Positions 29,006 through 36,585 of a DNA stretch of 55,998 bases are shown here, piece after piece; position 1 is the stretch's first letter, and every line of letters begins with the position of its first letter. The DNA is from Burkholderiales bacterium. GTDB taxonomy: Bacteria > Pseudomonadota > Gammaproteobacteria > Burkholderiales > Burkholderiaceae_F. The notes under the pieces were generated by a model. It saw nothing but the letters and a program-made list of their open reading frames with translations. It had not been told where the DNA came from and ran no database searches. The position numbers and the translations under genes were made by a program. The DNA lies in assembly GCA_020355165.1 (NCBI GenBank), contig CP070661.1, positions 2,168,051 to 2,224,048 of the forward strand. Direction: 5' to 3'.

Positions 29006-29761
29006 ATGATCGGCCGCCGGTTGTTCGGCGTCGATCCGCAGATCGCGCGGGTGCGGCGTGCCGCCTTGCTGCAGGGGCTGCGGGTGGTCGCGCCGGCGCT
29101 GATCGCGCTGGCGGCGTGGGGCCTGGTCACCGGCGTCGCGATGGTCAAGAGCGGGCTGACCCAGTGGCAGGCGCTCGGCATGTCGGCCCTGATGTTCGCC
29201 GGCAGCGCGCAGCTGGCCGCGCTGCCGCTGATCGCCGACGGCGCGCCGGTGTGGGTGGTGCTGCTCACCACCGCCGTGGTCAACCTGCGCTTCGTGATCT
29301 TCACCGCCGGGCTGTACCCGTACTTCCGCCACCTGCCGATCGGCCGGCGCATGCTGCTCGGCTACTTCACCGGCGACGTCAGCTTCGCCCTCAGCGTGTC
29401 GCGCTGGACGGCACAGCCGCTGCCGCAGCAGGGCAGCCGCGACAGGACCTGGTTCTATCTCGGCATCTGCAGCGGCACCTGGACCGTCTGGCAGGCGTCG
29501 TCGGTTGCCGGCATCTTCCTCGGCAGCGGCATTCCCGGCACCTGGGGCCTGGACTTCGTCGCCATCCTGGCGCTGGTCGCGCTGGTGCTGCCGATGATCG
29601 CCGGCGCGCCGACGATCGCCGGCGCGCTGGTGGCCGGCGTGGTCGCGGTGCTCGCCGCCGGCGCGCCGCTGAAGCTCGGCCTGGTGATCGCGGTGCTGGC
29701 CGGCGTCGGCGCGGCGATGGCGGTCGACGTGCTGCAGGACCGGCTCGGACCCGCCCGATGA
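29006..29761 (+). CDS. azlC: AzlC family branched-chain amino-acid exporter subunit
   Basis: Large subunit of the AzlCD (YgaZH-like) exporter of branched-chain amino acids, 251 residues with several membrane helices. LIALAAWGLVTGVAMVKSGL, MSALMFAGSAQLAALPLIAD and VVNLRFVIFTAGLYPYFRHL are the family's conserved segments, followed by LLGYFTGDVSFALSVSRW. The stop overlaps the azlD start (ATGA), so the subunits are made together. ilvE nearby fits a role in keeping the Val/Leu/Ile pools in balance. Confidence 0.9.
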   Translation: MIGRRLFGVDPQIARVRRAALLQGLRVVAPALIALAAWGLVTGVAMVKSGLTQWQALGMSALMFAGSAQLAALPLIADGAPVWVVLLTTAVVNLRFVIFTAGLYPYFRHLPIGRRMLLGYFTGDVSFALSVSRWTAQPLPQQGSRDRTWFYLGICSGTWTVWQASSVAGIFLGSGIPGTWGLDFVAILALVALVLPMIAGAPTIAGALVAGVVAVLAAGAPLKLGLVIAVLAGVGAAMAVDVLQDRLGPAR

Positions 29762-30081
29762 GCGCGGTCGAGCTCTGGATCACCATCGTCGGGATGACGA
29801 TCGTCACCGTCGCCGCGCGCACGTTGATGCCGGCCTTCGGCGACCGTCTCCCGCTGCCGCCACGGGTGCAGCATGCGCTGCGCTTCGCGCCGGCCTGCGC
29901 GCTGACCGCGCTGATCGCGCCCGAACTGCTGACCGAGCAGGGCGCCTGGGCCATATCGCTCGCCAACGCAAAGCTGCTCGCCGGCGTGATCGCCATTGCG
30001 CTGATGCTGGCCACGCGCAGCATGATGGCGACCATGGGCATCGGCATGGCCGCCTACCTCGCGCTGCGGCACTTCGGCTAG
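29758..30081 (+). CDS. azlD: AzlD family branched-chain amino-acid exporter subunit
   Basis: Small partner of AzlC, 107 residues with three or four membrane helices: LWITIVGMTIVTVAARTLMP, VQHALRFAPACALTALIAPE and LLAGVIAIALMLATRSMMAT, then MGIGMAAYLALRHFG. LPLPPRVQHALRFAPACALT is the typical AzlD segment. Start at ATG 29758, overlapping the azlC stop. Confidence 0.9.
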   Translation: MSAVELWITIVGMTIVTVAARTLMPAFGDRLPLPPRVQHALRFAPACALTALIAPELLTEQGAWAISLANAKLLAGVIAIALMLATRSMMATMGIGMAAYLALRHFG

Positions 30082-30140
30082 CCACCGGCGCCCACCGCAA
30101 CCGCGGGACCCGGCGTGCCCTGAAGCCGGCCCCGCGCTCA

Positions 30141-30168
30141 TTGACAGCCGACGTCGCCCAGCCAATAT
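30141..30168 (+). promoter_or_regulatory. Sigma-70 promoter for the unknown membrane protein
   Basis: Perfect -35 TTGACA (30141-30146), a 16-base spacer and -10 CAATAT (30163-30168), followed by CCGGCGC. The predicted transcription start coincides with the ATG at 30176, implying a leaderless mRNA. Confidence 0.55.
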
Positions 30169-30175
30169 CCGGCGC

Positions 30176-30697
30176 ATGCAACTGCACCCCGGGCGTGCCC
30201 TGGCACGCGCATCACGCGCCATCGTGACCGGCCTGGTCGCGCTGGTGATCCTGTTCGAGGAATGGGGCTGGGAGCCGCTGCAGCGCCTGGCGGCCCGATT
30301 CTTCCGGCTGCCGCTGCTGCGCTGGATCGAGGCCGCCATCGCCGCCCTGCCGCCGCGCGCCGCGCTGGCGGTTTTTCTGCTGCCGACGCTGCTGCTGCTG
30401 CCCGTGAAAGTGGCGGCGCTGTGGCTGGTCGGCAGCGGACACGCCCTGCTGGGCGCGCTGTCGATCGTCGGCGCCAAGGTCATCGGCACGGCGCTGGTGG
30501 CGCGCCTGTTTGCACTGACTCGGCCCGCACTGCTGCGGCTGGCCTGGTTCGCCCGCTGGTACGGCCGCTGGACTGCCTGGAAGGAGGCGCTGCTCGCCCG
30601 CGTGCGGGCATCGGCAATCTGGCGCACGGCGCGCGCGATCAAGCGCTCGGCGCAGCGGCGCTGGGCCCGCTGGCGCGCCGCCCTGTTCGGCAGCTAG
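30176..30697 (+). CDS. Hypothetical membrane protein
   Basis: A 173-residue protein. The N-terminal helix is IVTGLVALVILFEEWGWEPL, and a second hydrophobic stretch is ALPPRAALAVFLLPTLLLLP plus VKVAALWLVGSGHALLGALS. The C-terminus is strongly basic and amphipathic (RWTAWKEALLARVRASAIWR, RTARAIKRSAQRRWARWRA). I recognise it as similar to small conserved membrane proteins in Proteobacteria, but I cannot name a function. It has its own strong promoter and starts at the predicted transcription start. A 481-base gap follows. Confidence 0.7.
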   Translation: MQLHPGRALARASRAIVTGLVALVILFEEWGWEPLQRLAARFFRLPLLRWIEAAIAALPPRAALAVFLLPTLLLLPVKVAALWLVGSGHALLGALSIVGAKVIGTALVARLFALTRPALLRLAWFARWYGRWTAWKEALLARVRASAIWRTARAIKRSAQRRWARWRAALFGS

Positions 30698-31178
30698 CGA
30701 AGGCGCGGCAGGCGCCGAGCAGCCGAGCCGCATCGCCGCCCCGGCCCGCCGCCTGGTCGAGTCCCGCCAAGGCTTGGCCTGCCGCTTTCCACCGCGGCGC
30801 TGCCGAGGGTCGCAGACGCTCATCGAAGGATGATCTGGCTGTCCCCGCGCGACGCGACCGCTTTGCAGCAAAGGCGGCCCGTCGGTCTGCCTGCCGACGA
30901 GGGCCGCCGTCGTTCGGCATCGGCCTGAACGAGTCATTCCCCGGTTGGCGGCGAACCGGTCGCACGCAAATGCCCAGCCCCGCACTTCGCCGCACGCAAG
31001 GCGAGACAGCGGCGCGCCGACCGCCCGTTGACTGCGCCGGACGCCGGCGCCTGGTCGGCAGCCGGCCGTGGCGATACCGCGGTCGGTGCAACGCGGATAA
31101 TGCGCCGCCCCCTGCCCGGCGCCTTGACTCGGCCGGTCAGACGGGCGATGGCGCAACCTCACCGCTGGAAGCCCGCCC
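30698..31178. other. 481-base gene-free stretch before amt
   Basis: No frame here has convincing codon use or a ribosome site. A bulged hairpin (30858-30877, CCGCTTTGC / GCAAAGGCGG) and a -10-like GATAAT (31096-31101, followed by GCGCCGC) are the only structures seen; the latter could be the amt promoter. No sigma-54 (GG-N10-GC) site, which might be expected for a nitrogen-regulated amt, was found by eye. Confidence 0.4.
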
Positions 31179-32381
31179 ATGGAAATGCTGAAAACATCCA
31201 ACGACGTCTTATTCGTCCTGCTCGGCGCGATCATGATCCTGGCCATGCATGCCGGCTTCGCGTTCCTCGAGCTCGGCACGGTCCGCAAGAAGAACCAGGT
31301 CAACGCGCTGGTCAAGATCCTGGCGGACTTTTCCGTATCAACGCTGGCTTACTTCTTCGTCGGCTACACCATCGCCTACGGCGTGCAGTTCTTCGTCAGC
31401 ACCGAGTCGCTCGCCGCCAAAAGCGGCTACGAGCTGGTGAAGTTCTTCTTCCTGCTTACTTTCGCCGCGGCAATTCCGGCGATCGTCTCCGGCGGCATCG
31501 CGGAGCGCGCCCGCTTCGGCTCACAGCTGATCGCGACCGCACTGCTGGTCGGCTTTGTCTACCCGTTCTTCGAGGGCATTGCCTGGAACCAGGCGCTCGG
31601 CGTCCAGGGCTGGCTGAAGTCGACTTTCGGTGCCGAGTTCCACGACTTCGCCGGGTCGGTCGTCGTGCACGCGGTGGGCGGTTGGGTCGGTTTGACCGCC
31701 GTCCTTCTGCTCGGCGCCCGGCGCGGGCGTTACTCACGCGAGGGCGCCATTGCCGCTCATCCCCCGTCATCGATCCCGTTTCTGGCGCTCGGCGCGTGGA
31801 TCCTCACGGTCGGGTGGTTCGGATTCAATGTCATGAGCGCGCAGACAATCGACAAGATCTCCGGCCTGGTGGCGATCAACTCGCTGATGGCAATGGCCGG
31901 TGGCACGCTGGCCGCACTGGCCGCGGGGCGGAATGACCCCGGCTTCGTTCACAACGGCCCTCTCGCAGGACTGGTCGCCGTTTGCGCCGGGTCCGATGTG
32001 ATGCATCCGATCGGCGCCTTGTTCACCGGCGTCGTCGCCGGAGCGCTATTCGTCCATCTGTTCACTCTGACGCAGAACCGCTGGAAGATCGACGACGTGC
32101 TCGGCGTCTGGCCGCTGCACGGTCTGTGCGGCGCCTGGGGCGGCGTTGCCGCCGGCCTGTTCGGCAGCAAGGCCATGGGGGGGCTTGGCGGCGTGCATCT
32201 CGGCTCGCAGCTCGTCGGCACCGCATTGGGCGTGTCGGTGGCGCTGGTTGGCGGCTTCGTCATCTATGGGTTACTGAAGAAGACGCTCGGGATTCGCCTG
32301 TCGCCGGAAGAGGAGTTCAACGGCGCCGATCTGTCGGTCCACAAGATCGGTGCGACGCCGGAACGAGAGGTGCCTTGGTAG
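31179..32381 (+). CDS. amt: Ammonium transporter
   Basis: Trimeric Amt/Mep/Rh-family ammonium channel of the inner membrane, 400 residues, 11 helices expected. Conserved segments: GAIMILAMHAGFAFLELGTV, LVGFVYPFFEGIAWN, the first pore His in FAGSVVVHAVGGWVGLTAVL, WFGFNVMSAQ, and the second pore His in VWPLHGLCGAWGGVAAGLFG. The usual companion glnK is absent; glnE (nitrogen control of glutamine synthetase) follows on the opposite strand. Codons with A/T in third position (TTA, GTA, TCA, AAA, ACT, ATT) are noticeably commoner than in neighbouring genes. Gene-free stretches lie on both sides, so this gene may have been acquired separately. Confidence 0.94.
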   Translation: MEMLKTSNDVLFVLLGAIMILAMHAGFAFLELGTVRKKNQVNALVKILADFSVSTLAYFFVGYTIAYGVQFFVSTESLAAKSGYELVKFFFLLTFAAAIPAIVSGGIAERARFGSQLIATALLVGFVYPFFEGIAWNQALGVQGWLKSTFGAEFHDFAGSVVVHAVGGWVGLTAVLLLGARRGRYSREGAIAAHPPSSIPFLALGAWILTVGWFGFNVMSAQTIDKISGLVAINSLMAMAGGTLAALAAGRNDPGFVHNGPLAGLVAVCAGSDVMHPIGALFTGVVAGALFVHLFTLTQNRWKIDDVLGVWPLHGLCGAWGGVAAGLFGSKAMGGLGGVHLGSQLVGTALGVSVALVGGFVIYGLLKKTLGIRLSPEEEFNGADLSVHKIGATPEREVPW

Positions 32382-32712
32382 CAATGCCATCGCTGCGGCT
32401 CGACCGGCACCTCGGCCCCTGCCGGGTGCTTGACCCATTTCGCCGTCGACCGCGTTGCGCCGACTCGAAGGCGGACAGGGGTCGGTTTGGCTTCTTCGGC
32501 CGTCGCCGTTCGAATGCCCGCAGTCACTCCGAAGCGGCCGCCTGCACTAGCTTGCGCGAGCGGCGGCTGCGGGTCGGGCCCGGCCGTTGGTCCGGCAGCG
32601 TTGATCGACTGCGAGCGGTCCAAGCCGGCACTTCCACCGTCGTCATCGAGGCGGCAGCCGGCGCGGCGAGAACCGGCCCGGCGGGCGGACCGGCCGATTC
32701 GATGCCGCGCGG
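32382..32712. other. 331-base gene-free stretch between convergent amt and glnE
   Basis: No credible gene. GAGGTGCC (32367-32374, inside the last amt codons) and GGCACCTC (32406-32413) form a perfect 8-bp stem with a 31-base loop and may contribute to termination of amt. The rest shows nothing recognisable. Confidence 0.35.
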
Positions 32713-35532
32713 TCACGGGGCGTCGGTGCCGAACACGGCGCGCCAGAGGGTTCGCACCGCGGCGGCCTCGGCGGCCACCGTGTCGGCCGGCACCCGCGCG
32801 TAGGGGGCGTTGTTCAGCCGCAGCTCGTGCTGCAGCTTGCGGAAGCGGCGGTAGCCGTCGGCCACTTCGCCGGCCAGCCGCGCATCGATCAGGCCCAGTT
32901 CACCGGCAATGTGCAGCAGCGCGATGTTGCCGAGGTTGCCGAGCAGCCGCGGCTGTGCGTGCGAGTAGGCGAGCACCAGGTACTGGACGATGAACTCGAC
33001 GTCGACCATGCCGCCGCCGTCGTGCTTCAGGTCGAACAACTCGCTCTTGTTCGGATGGCCGTCGTGCATGCGGCGGCGCATGTCGAGCACGTCGGCGGCC
33101 AGCTGCGCGAGCTCGCGCGGCGTCGCCAGCACCTCGTTGCGCAGGCGCTCGAAGCGCTCGCCGATCGCTGCATCGCCGGCGACGTAGCGCGCCCGCGTCA
33201 GCGCCTGATGCTCCCAGGTCCAGGCGCCGCTGCCGCCCTCGCGGCGCTGGTAGCCCTCGAAGGCGCCGATCGGCACCGCCGGCAGCCCGGCCTCGCCGTC
33301 CGGCCGCAGGCGCAGGTCGACGTCGAACAGCACGCCGCTCGAGGTGATCGTCGTCAGCCACAGCACGATGCGGCGTGCCAGGCCGATGTAGTTCGGCGCC
33401 GCATCGGGTGAGTCGTCGTCGTAGACGAACACCAGGTCGAGGTCGGAGGCGTAGCCGAGCTCCTTGCCGCCGAGCTTGCCGTAGCCGAGGACGGCAAACC
33501 GCGGCGTCTCGACGTGCCGGCGCGGCGCCGCCTGCCACGCCTGCTCGAGCACCACGCCCAGCGTCGTGTCGGCCAGCGCCGAGAGGTGATCGGCCAGCCG
33601 CTCGACCGACAGCCGGCCGTCCAGGTCGGCGACCAGCAGGCGGAACACCTGTGCGTGGTGCTCGTCGCGCACCATGTTCATCCGCGCCTCGACATCGTCG
33701 CCGAGCTCGGCCAGGTGCGCACGCAGTTCGGCGCCGTAGCCGCTGAAGTCGACCGGGCTGGCGTTGGTCAGGTCGGTCAGCCGCTCGTCGAGCAGCTCGT
33801 CGAGCAGGATCGGCCGCTGCACGAGGTAGTCGGTGGCCCAGCGGCTGGCCGCCAGCAGCCGCAGCACGCGCTCGAAGGCGTGCCGGTACTGCGCCAGCAG
33901 GGCGATGTAGGTGCTGCGGCCGGCGATCGCCTCGAGCAGCTGCGCCAGCCGCGCCAGCACCTCGTCGCCGCTCACCGCGCGCGGCAGTTCGGTCAGCCGC
34001 GCCACCGCCTGCATCAGCAGCCGCTCGATCGCAGCCCGCGTGACGCTGCTCGCGGCGAGCACCCGCCGCGACTCCAGCAGGCCGCGCACGCGCGCCGCGC
34101 AGGCCGGCGCGTCGTCCACACCCGCGGCCTGCAGCCGCTGCAGCAGCGCCGTCTCGTCGCCCGACACCGGCCCCTGCTGGTCGTCCTGCGACGGGGTCAT
34201 GAACACGCCATCGAATGCGGTGGCGACCTCCTCGGTCACTTCGTCGAAGCGGCGGCGCAGCTCCGCCGCCGAGCCCAGCCCGAGCATCGCCGCGACGTCG
34301 GCCAGCGCCGGCTCGGCGGCCGGCAGCTGGTGCGTCTGTGCGTCGTCGACGTACTGAAGCGCGTGCTCGAGCCGGCGCAGGAACACGTAGTGCGCCGACA
34401 ACCGCTCGGCGGTTGCAGCCGGCACGACGCCGATGGTCGCCATCGTGGCCAGCGTCGGCAGCGTGGCGCGGTCGCGCAGGCGCGAATCGCGGCCGCCGCG
34501 GATCACCTGCTGCGTCTGCGCGATGAATTCGATCTCGCGGATGCCGCCGCGGCCGAGCTTGACGTTGTCGTCGTGCTGGTCCACCCCGCCGGCACGGCGG
34601 GCCGACTTCGACCGCGTCTGCGCGCGGATCTGCGCGTGCAGGTCGCGCAGCGAGGCGATGGCGCCGAAGTCGAGGTACTTGCGGAAGACGAAGGGACGCA
34701 CCAGCGATTCGAGGGCAGCGCGCTGCTGCTCGAAGGCCGCCGCGTCGGCCAGCACCGGAGGCGAGATCACCCGCCCCTTGAGCCAGGCGAAGCGCTCCCA
34801 GTCGCGCCCCTCGCGCAGCAGGTACTCCTCCAGCATCGCGCTGGACACCGCCAGCGGCCCGGCGTCGCCGTGCGGCCGCAGCCGCATGTCGACGCGGAAG
34901 ACGAATCCGTCGGCGGTGACCTCCGACAGCGCGCCGATCAGCCGCTTGCCGAGCCGCTCGAAGAATTCGTGGTTCGACAGCGGCCGCGGCGCCTCCGTGT
35001 ACTCGCCGTGCGCGCCGGTCTCGCCGTCCTCGTCGTAGACGAACACCAGGTCGAGGTCGGAGGAGACGTTCAGTTCGCCGCCGCCGGCCTTGCCCATCGC
35101 CACCACCAGCAGGTCCTGCGGCGTGCCGTCGGCCGACAGCGGCACGCCGTGCCGCTGCGCCAGCAGCCGCGCGTGCAGTCGCAGCGCCTCGCCGACCGCC
35201 AGTTCGGCCAGCGCGGTCACCGCGCCGACCACCTCGGGCAGTTGGGCGACGCCGGCGATGTCGCGCGCCGCCAGTGCCAGCAGCATCCGCCGGCGCAGCA
35301 GGCGCAGGCGCCGGGCCAGCAACTGCTCCTCGTCGCCGCCGGCCGCCGCCAGCGCCTCGTACTCGGCATCGAGTCGCTGCCGCGGCCACGGCCGGGCGGC
35401 GAGCTCGCACAGGCGTTCGAGCCGCTGCGCCTCGTCGGCGCCGCTGCCGAGTTCCGCCGCCAGCGCCCGAGCGACAAAGCGGGACAGCTGCATCGCGCGC
35501 GCGCAGCCGGGGCGCAGGGGCTCGTCGATCAT
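32713..35532 (-). CDS. glnE: Bifunctional glutamine-synthetase adenylyltransferase/deadenylase
   Basis: Adenylylates and de-adenylylates glutamine synthetase in response to PII and glutamine. The 939-residue length matches E. coli GlnE (946). Two nucleotidyltransferase domains are visible. The N-terminal (deadenylating) one has MGKAGGGELNVSSDLDLVFV near residue 160. The C-terminal (adenylylating) one has GYGKLGGKELGYASDLDLVF near 690. Both keep the D-x-D metal pair. Helical linkers lie between and after, ending with KHDGGGMVDVEFIVQYLVLA. ATG 35532 is preferred over a GTG 45 bases upstream. Divergent from nit; the yhdP gene common at this spot in relatives is missing. Confidence 0.95.
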   Translation of the reverse strand: MIDEPLRPGCARAMQLSRFVARALAAELGSGADEAQRLERLCELAARPWPRQRLDAEYEALAAAGGDEEQLLARRLRLLRRRMLLALAARDIAGVAQLPEVVGAVTALAELAVGEALRLHARLLAQRHGVPLSADGTPQDLLVVAMGKAGGGELNVSSDLDLVFVYDEDGETGAHGEYTEAPRPLSNHEFFERLGKRLIGALSEVTADGFVFRVDMRLRPHGDAGPLAVSSAMLEEYLLREGRDWERFAWLKGRVISPPVLADAAAFEQQRAALESLVRPFVFRKYLDFGAIASLRDLHAQIRAQTRSKSARRAGGVDQHDDNVKLGRGGIREIEFIAQTQQVIRGGRDSRLRDRATLPTLATMATIGVVPAATAERLSAHYVFLRRLEHALQYVDDAQTHQLPAAEPALADVAAMLGLGSAAELRRRFDEVTEEVATAFDGVFMTPSQDDQQGPVSGDETALLQRLQAAGVDDAPACAARVRGLLESRRVLAASSVTRAAIERLLMQAVARLTELPRAVSGDEVLARLAQLLEAIAGRSTYIALLAQYRHAFERVLRLLAASRWATDYLVQRPILLDELLDERLTDLTNASPVDFSGYGAELRAHLAELGDDVEARMNMVRDEHHAQVFRLLVADLDGRLSVERLADHLSALADTTLGVVLEQAWQAAPRRHVETPRFAVLGYGKLGGKELGYASDLDLVFVYDDDSPDAAPNYIGLARRIVLWLTTITSSGVLFDVDLRLRPDGEAGLPAVPIGAFEGYQRREGGSGAWTWEHQALTRARYVAGDAAIGERFERLRNEVLATPRELAQLAADVLDMRRRMHDGHPNKSELFDLKHDGGGMVDVEFIVQYLVLAYSHAQPRLLGNLGNIALLHIAGELGLIDARLAGEVADGYRRFRKLQHELRLNNAPYARVPADTVAAEAAAVRTLWRAVFGTDAP

Positions 35533-35685
35533 CTTCTGCACTGGTGGGGCGCGCGGCGACGCCCTTTGCCTGGACACCTTCGCCCGCCGAAGCTGAGACG
35601 AATTCTACGTAGCCGTGCACGGCGACGCCGCAATGCGCCGGCGGCACTGATGTAAGCTGGACCGGCGTCAGCCACATCCGTCGCC

Positions 35686-36531
35686 ATGAGCAACGCATCC
35701 GCCTCGCCCTCGCCGCGGCCGCTGCGCGTCGCCGCCGTGCAGATGGTGTCGAAGCCCGACATCGCGGCCAACCTGCGCGATGCCGCTGCACTGATCGGCG
35801 ACGCCGTGGCCAGGGGCGCGCGCCTGGTCGCCTTGCCGGAGTACTTCTGCCTGATGGGCAAGGAGACCGACAAGGTCGCTGCGCGCGAGGCCGACGGCAA
35901 GGGGCCGATCCAGGACTTCCTCGCCGAGTCGGCGGCGCGGCACCGGATATGGCTGGTCGGTGGCACCGTTCCCCTGGTCGCGCCGCAGCCGGACCACGTG
36001 ATGAACTCGGTGCTCGTCTACGGTCCCGACGGCGCACGCGTGGCGCGCTACGACAAGATCCACCTGTTCGCCTTCGCCACCGGCGACGAGTCGTACGACG
36101 AGGCGAAGACGATCACGCCGGGGCGAAGCGCGCGCTCCTTCGATGTCGCTGCCGCCGACGGGCCGAAGCTGAAGGTCGGCCTGTCGGTCTGCTACGACCT
36201 GCGCTTCCCCGAGCTGTACCGCTCGCTCGGCCAGCCAGACCTGATCCTGGTGCCGGCGGCATTCACCGCCACCACCGGCCGTGCGCACTGGCTCACGCTG
36301 CTGCGAGCGCGGGCGATCGAGAACCTCTGCTACGTGCTGGCACCGGCTCAGGGAGGCCGGCACGAGAACGGCCGCGCCACCTTCGGCCACAGCGTGCTGT
36401 TCGACCCGTGGGGCGAGACGATCGCCCAGATCGACCACGGACCCGGGGTGATCGTCGGCGACGTCGACCCCGGCCGCATCGCGCAGGTGCGTGCCAGCCT
36501 GCCGGCGTTGTCGCACCGCGTGTTCGCCTGA
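35686..36531 (+). CDS. Carbon-nitrogen hydrolase (Nit family amidase)
   Basis: Nitrilase-superfamily amidase of 281 residues. The catalytic triad is intact: Glu in LVALPEYFCLMG, Lys in RYDKIHLFAF, and Cys in VGLSVCYDLRFPELYRSLG. The sequence resembles Nit1/Nit2-type enzymes, which repair deaminated glutathione or hydrolyse omega-amides; which of these applies is not certain. PGRSARSFDVAAADG and PRGHWLTLLRARAIENL-like AHWLTLLRARAIENLCYV are also typical. In many Betaproteobacteria the gene lies between yhdP and tldD; here glycogen phosphorylase separates it from tldD. Confidence 0.9.
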   Translation: MSNASASPSPRPLRVAAVQMVSKPDIAANLRDAAALIGDAVARGARLVALPEYFCLMGKETDKVAAREADGKGPIQDFLAESAARHRIWLVGGTVPLVAPQPDHVMNSVLVYGPDGARVARYDKIHLFAFATGDESYDEAKTITPGRSARSFDVAAADGPKLKVGLSVCYDLRFPELYRSLGQPDLILVPAAFTATTGRAHWLTLLRARAIENLCYVLAPAQGGRHENGRATFGHSVLFDPWGETIAQIDHGPGVIVGDVDPGRIAQVRASLPALSHRVFA

Positions 36532-36585
36532 CAAGCGTGGCAAGAATCGCCGGCACGAAACGACTGCCGGACGCCTGGATCCGCC

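Noticed and set aside
26016-29009. A 997-codon plus-strand frame opposite ilvE and running into the MFS gene in another phase
   Set aside because: It crosses several genes with independent evidence on the other strand or frame and has no recognisable motif.
30698-31178. Sigma-54 promoter or dispersed repeat before amt
   Set aside because: No GG-N10-GC element with the usual flanks was found, and no long exact match to the stretch after amt could be seen by eye.
32900-36037. A 1045-codon minus-strand frame overlapping glnE in another phase
   Set aside because: The product is almost pure Arg/Ala/Gly, a typical artefact of high GC content. glnE in its own frame is complete and conserved.
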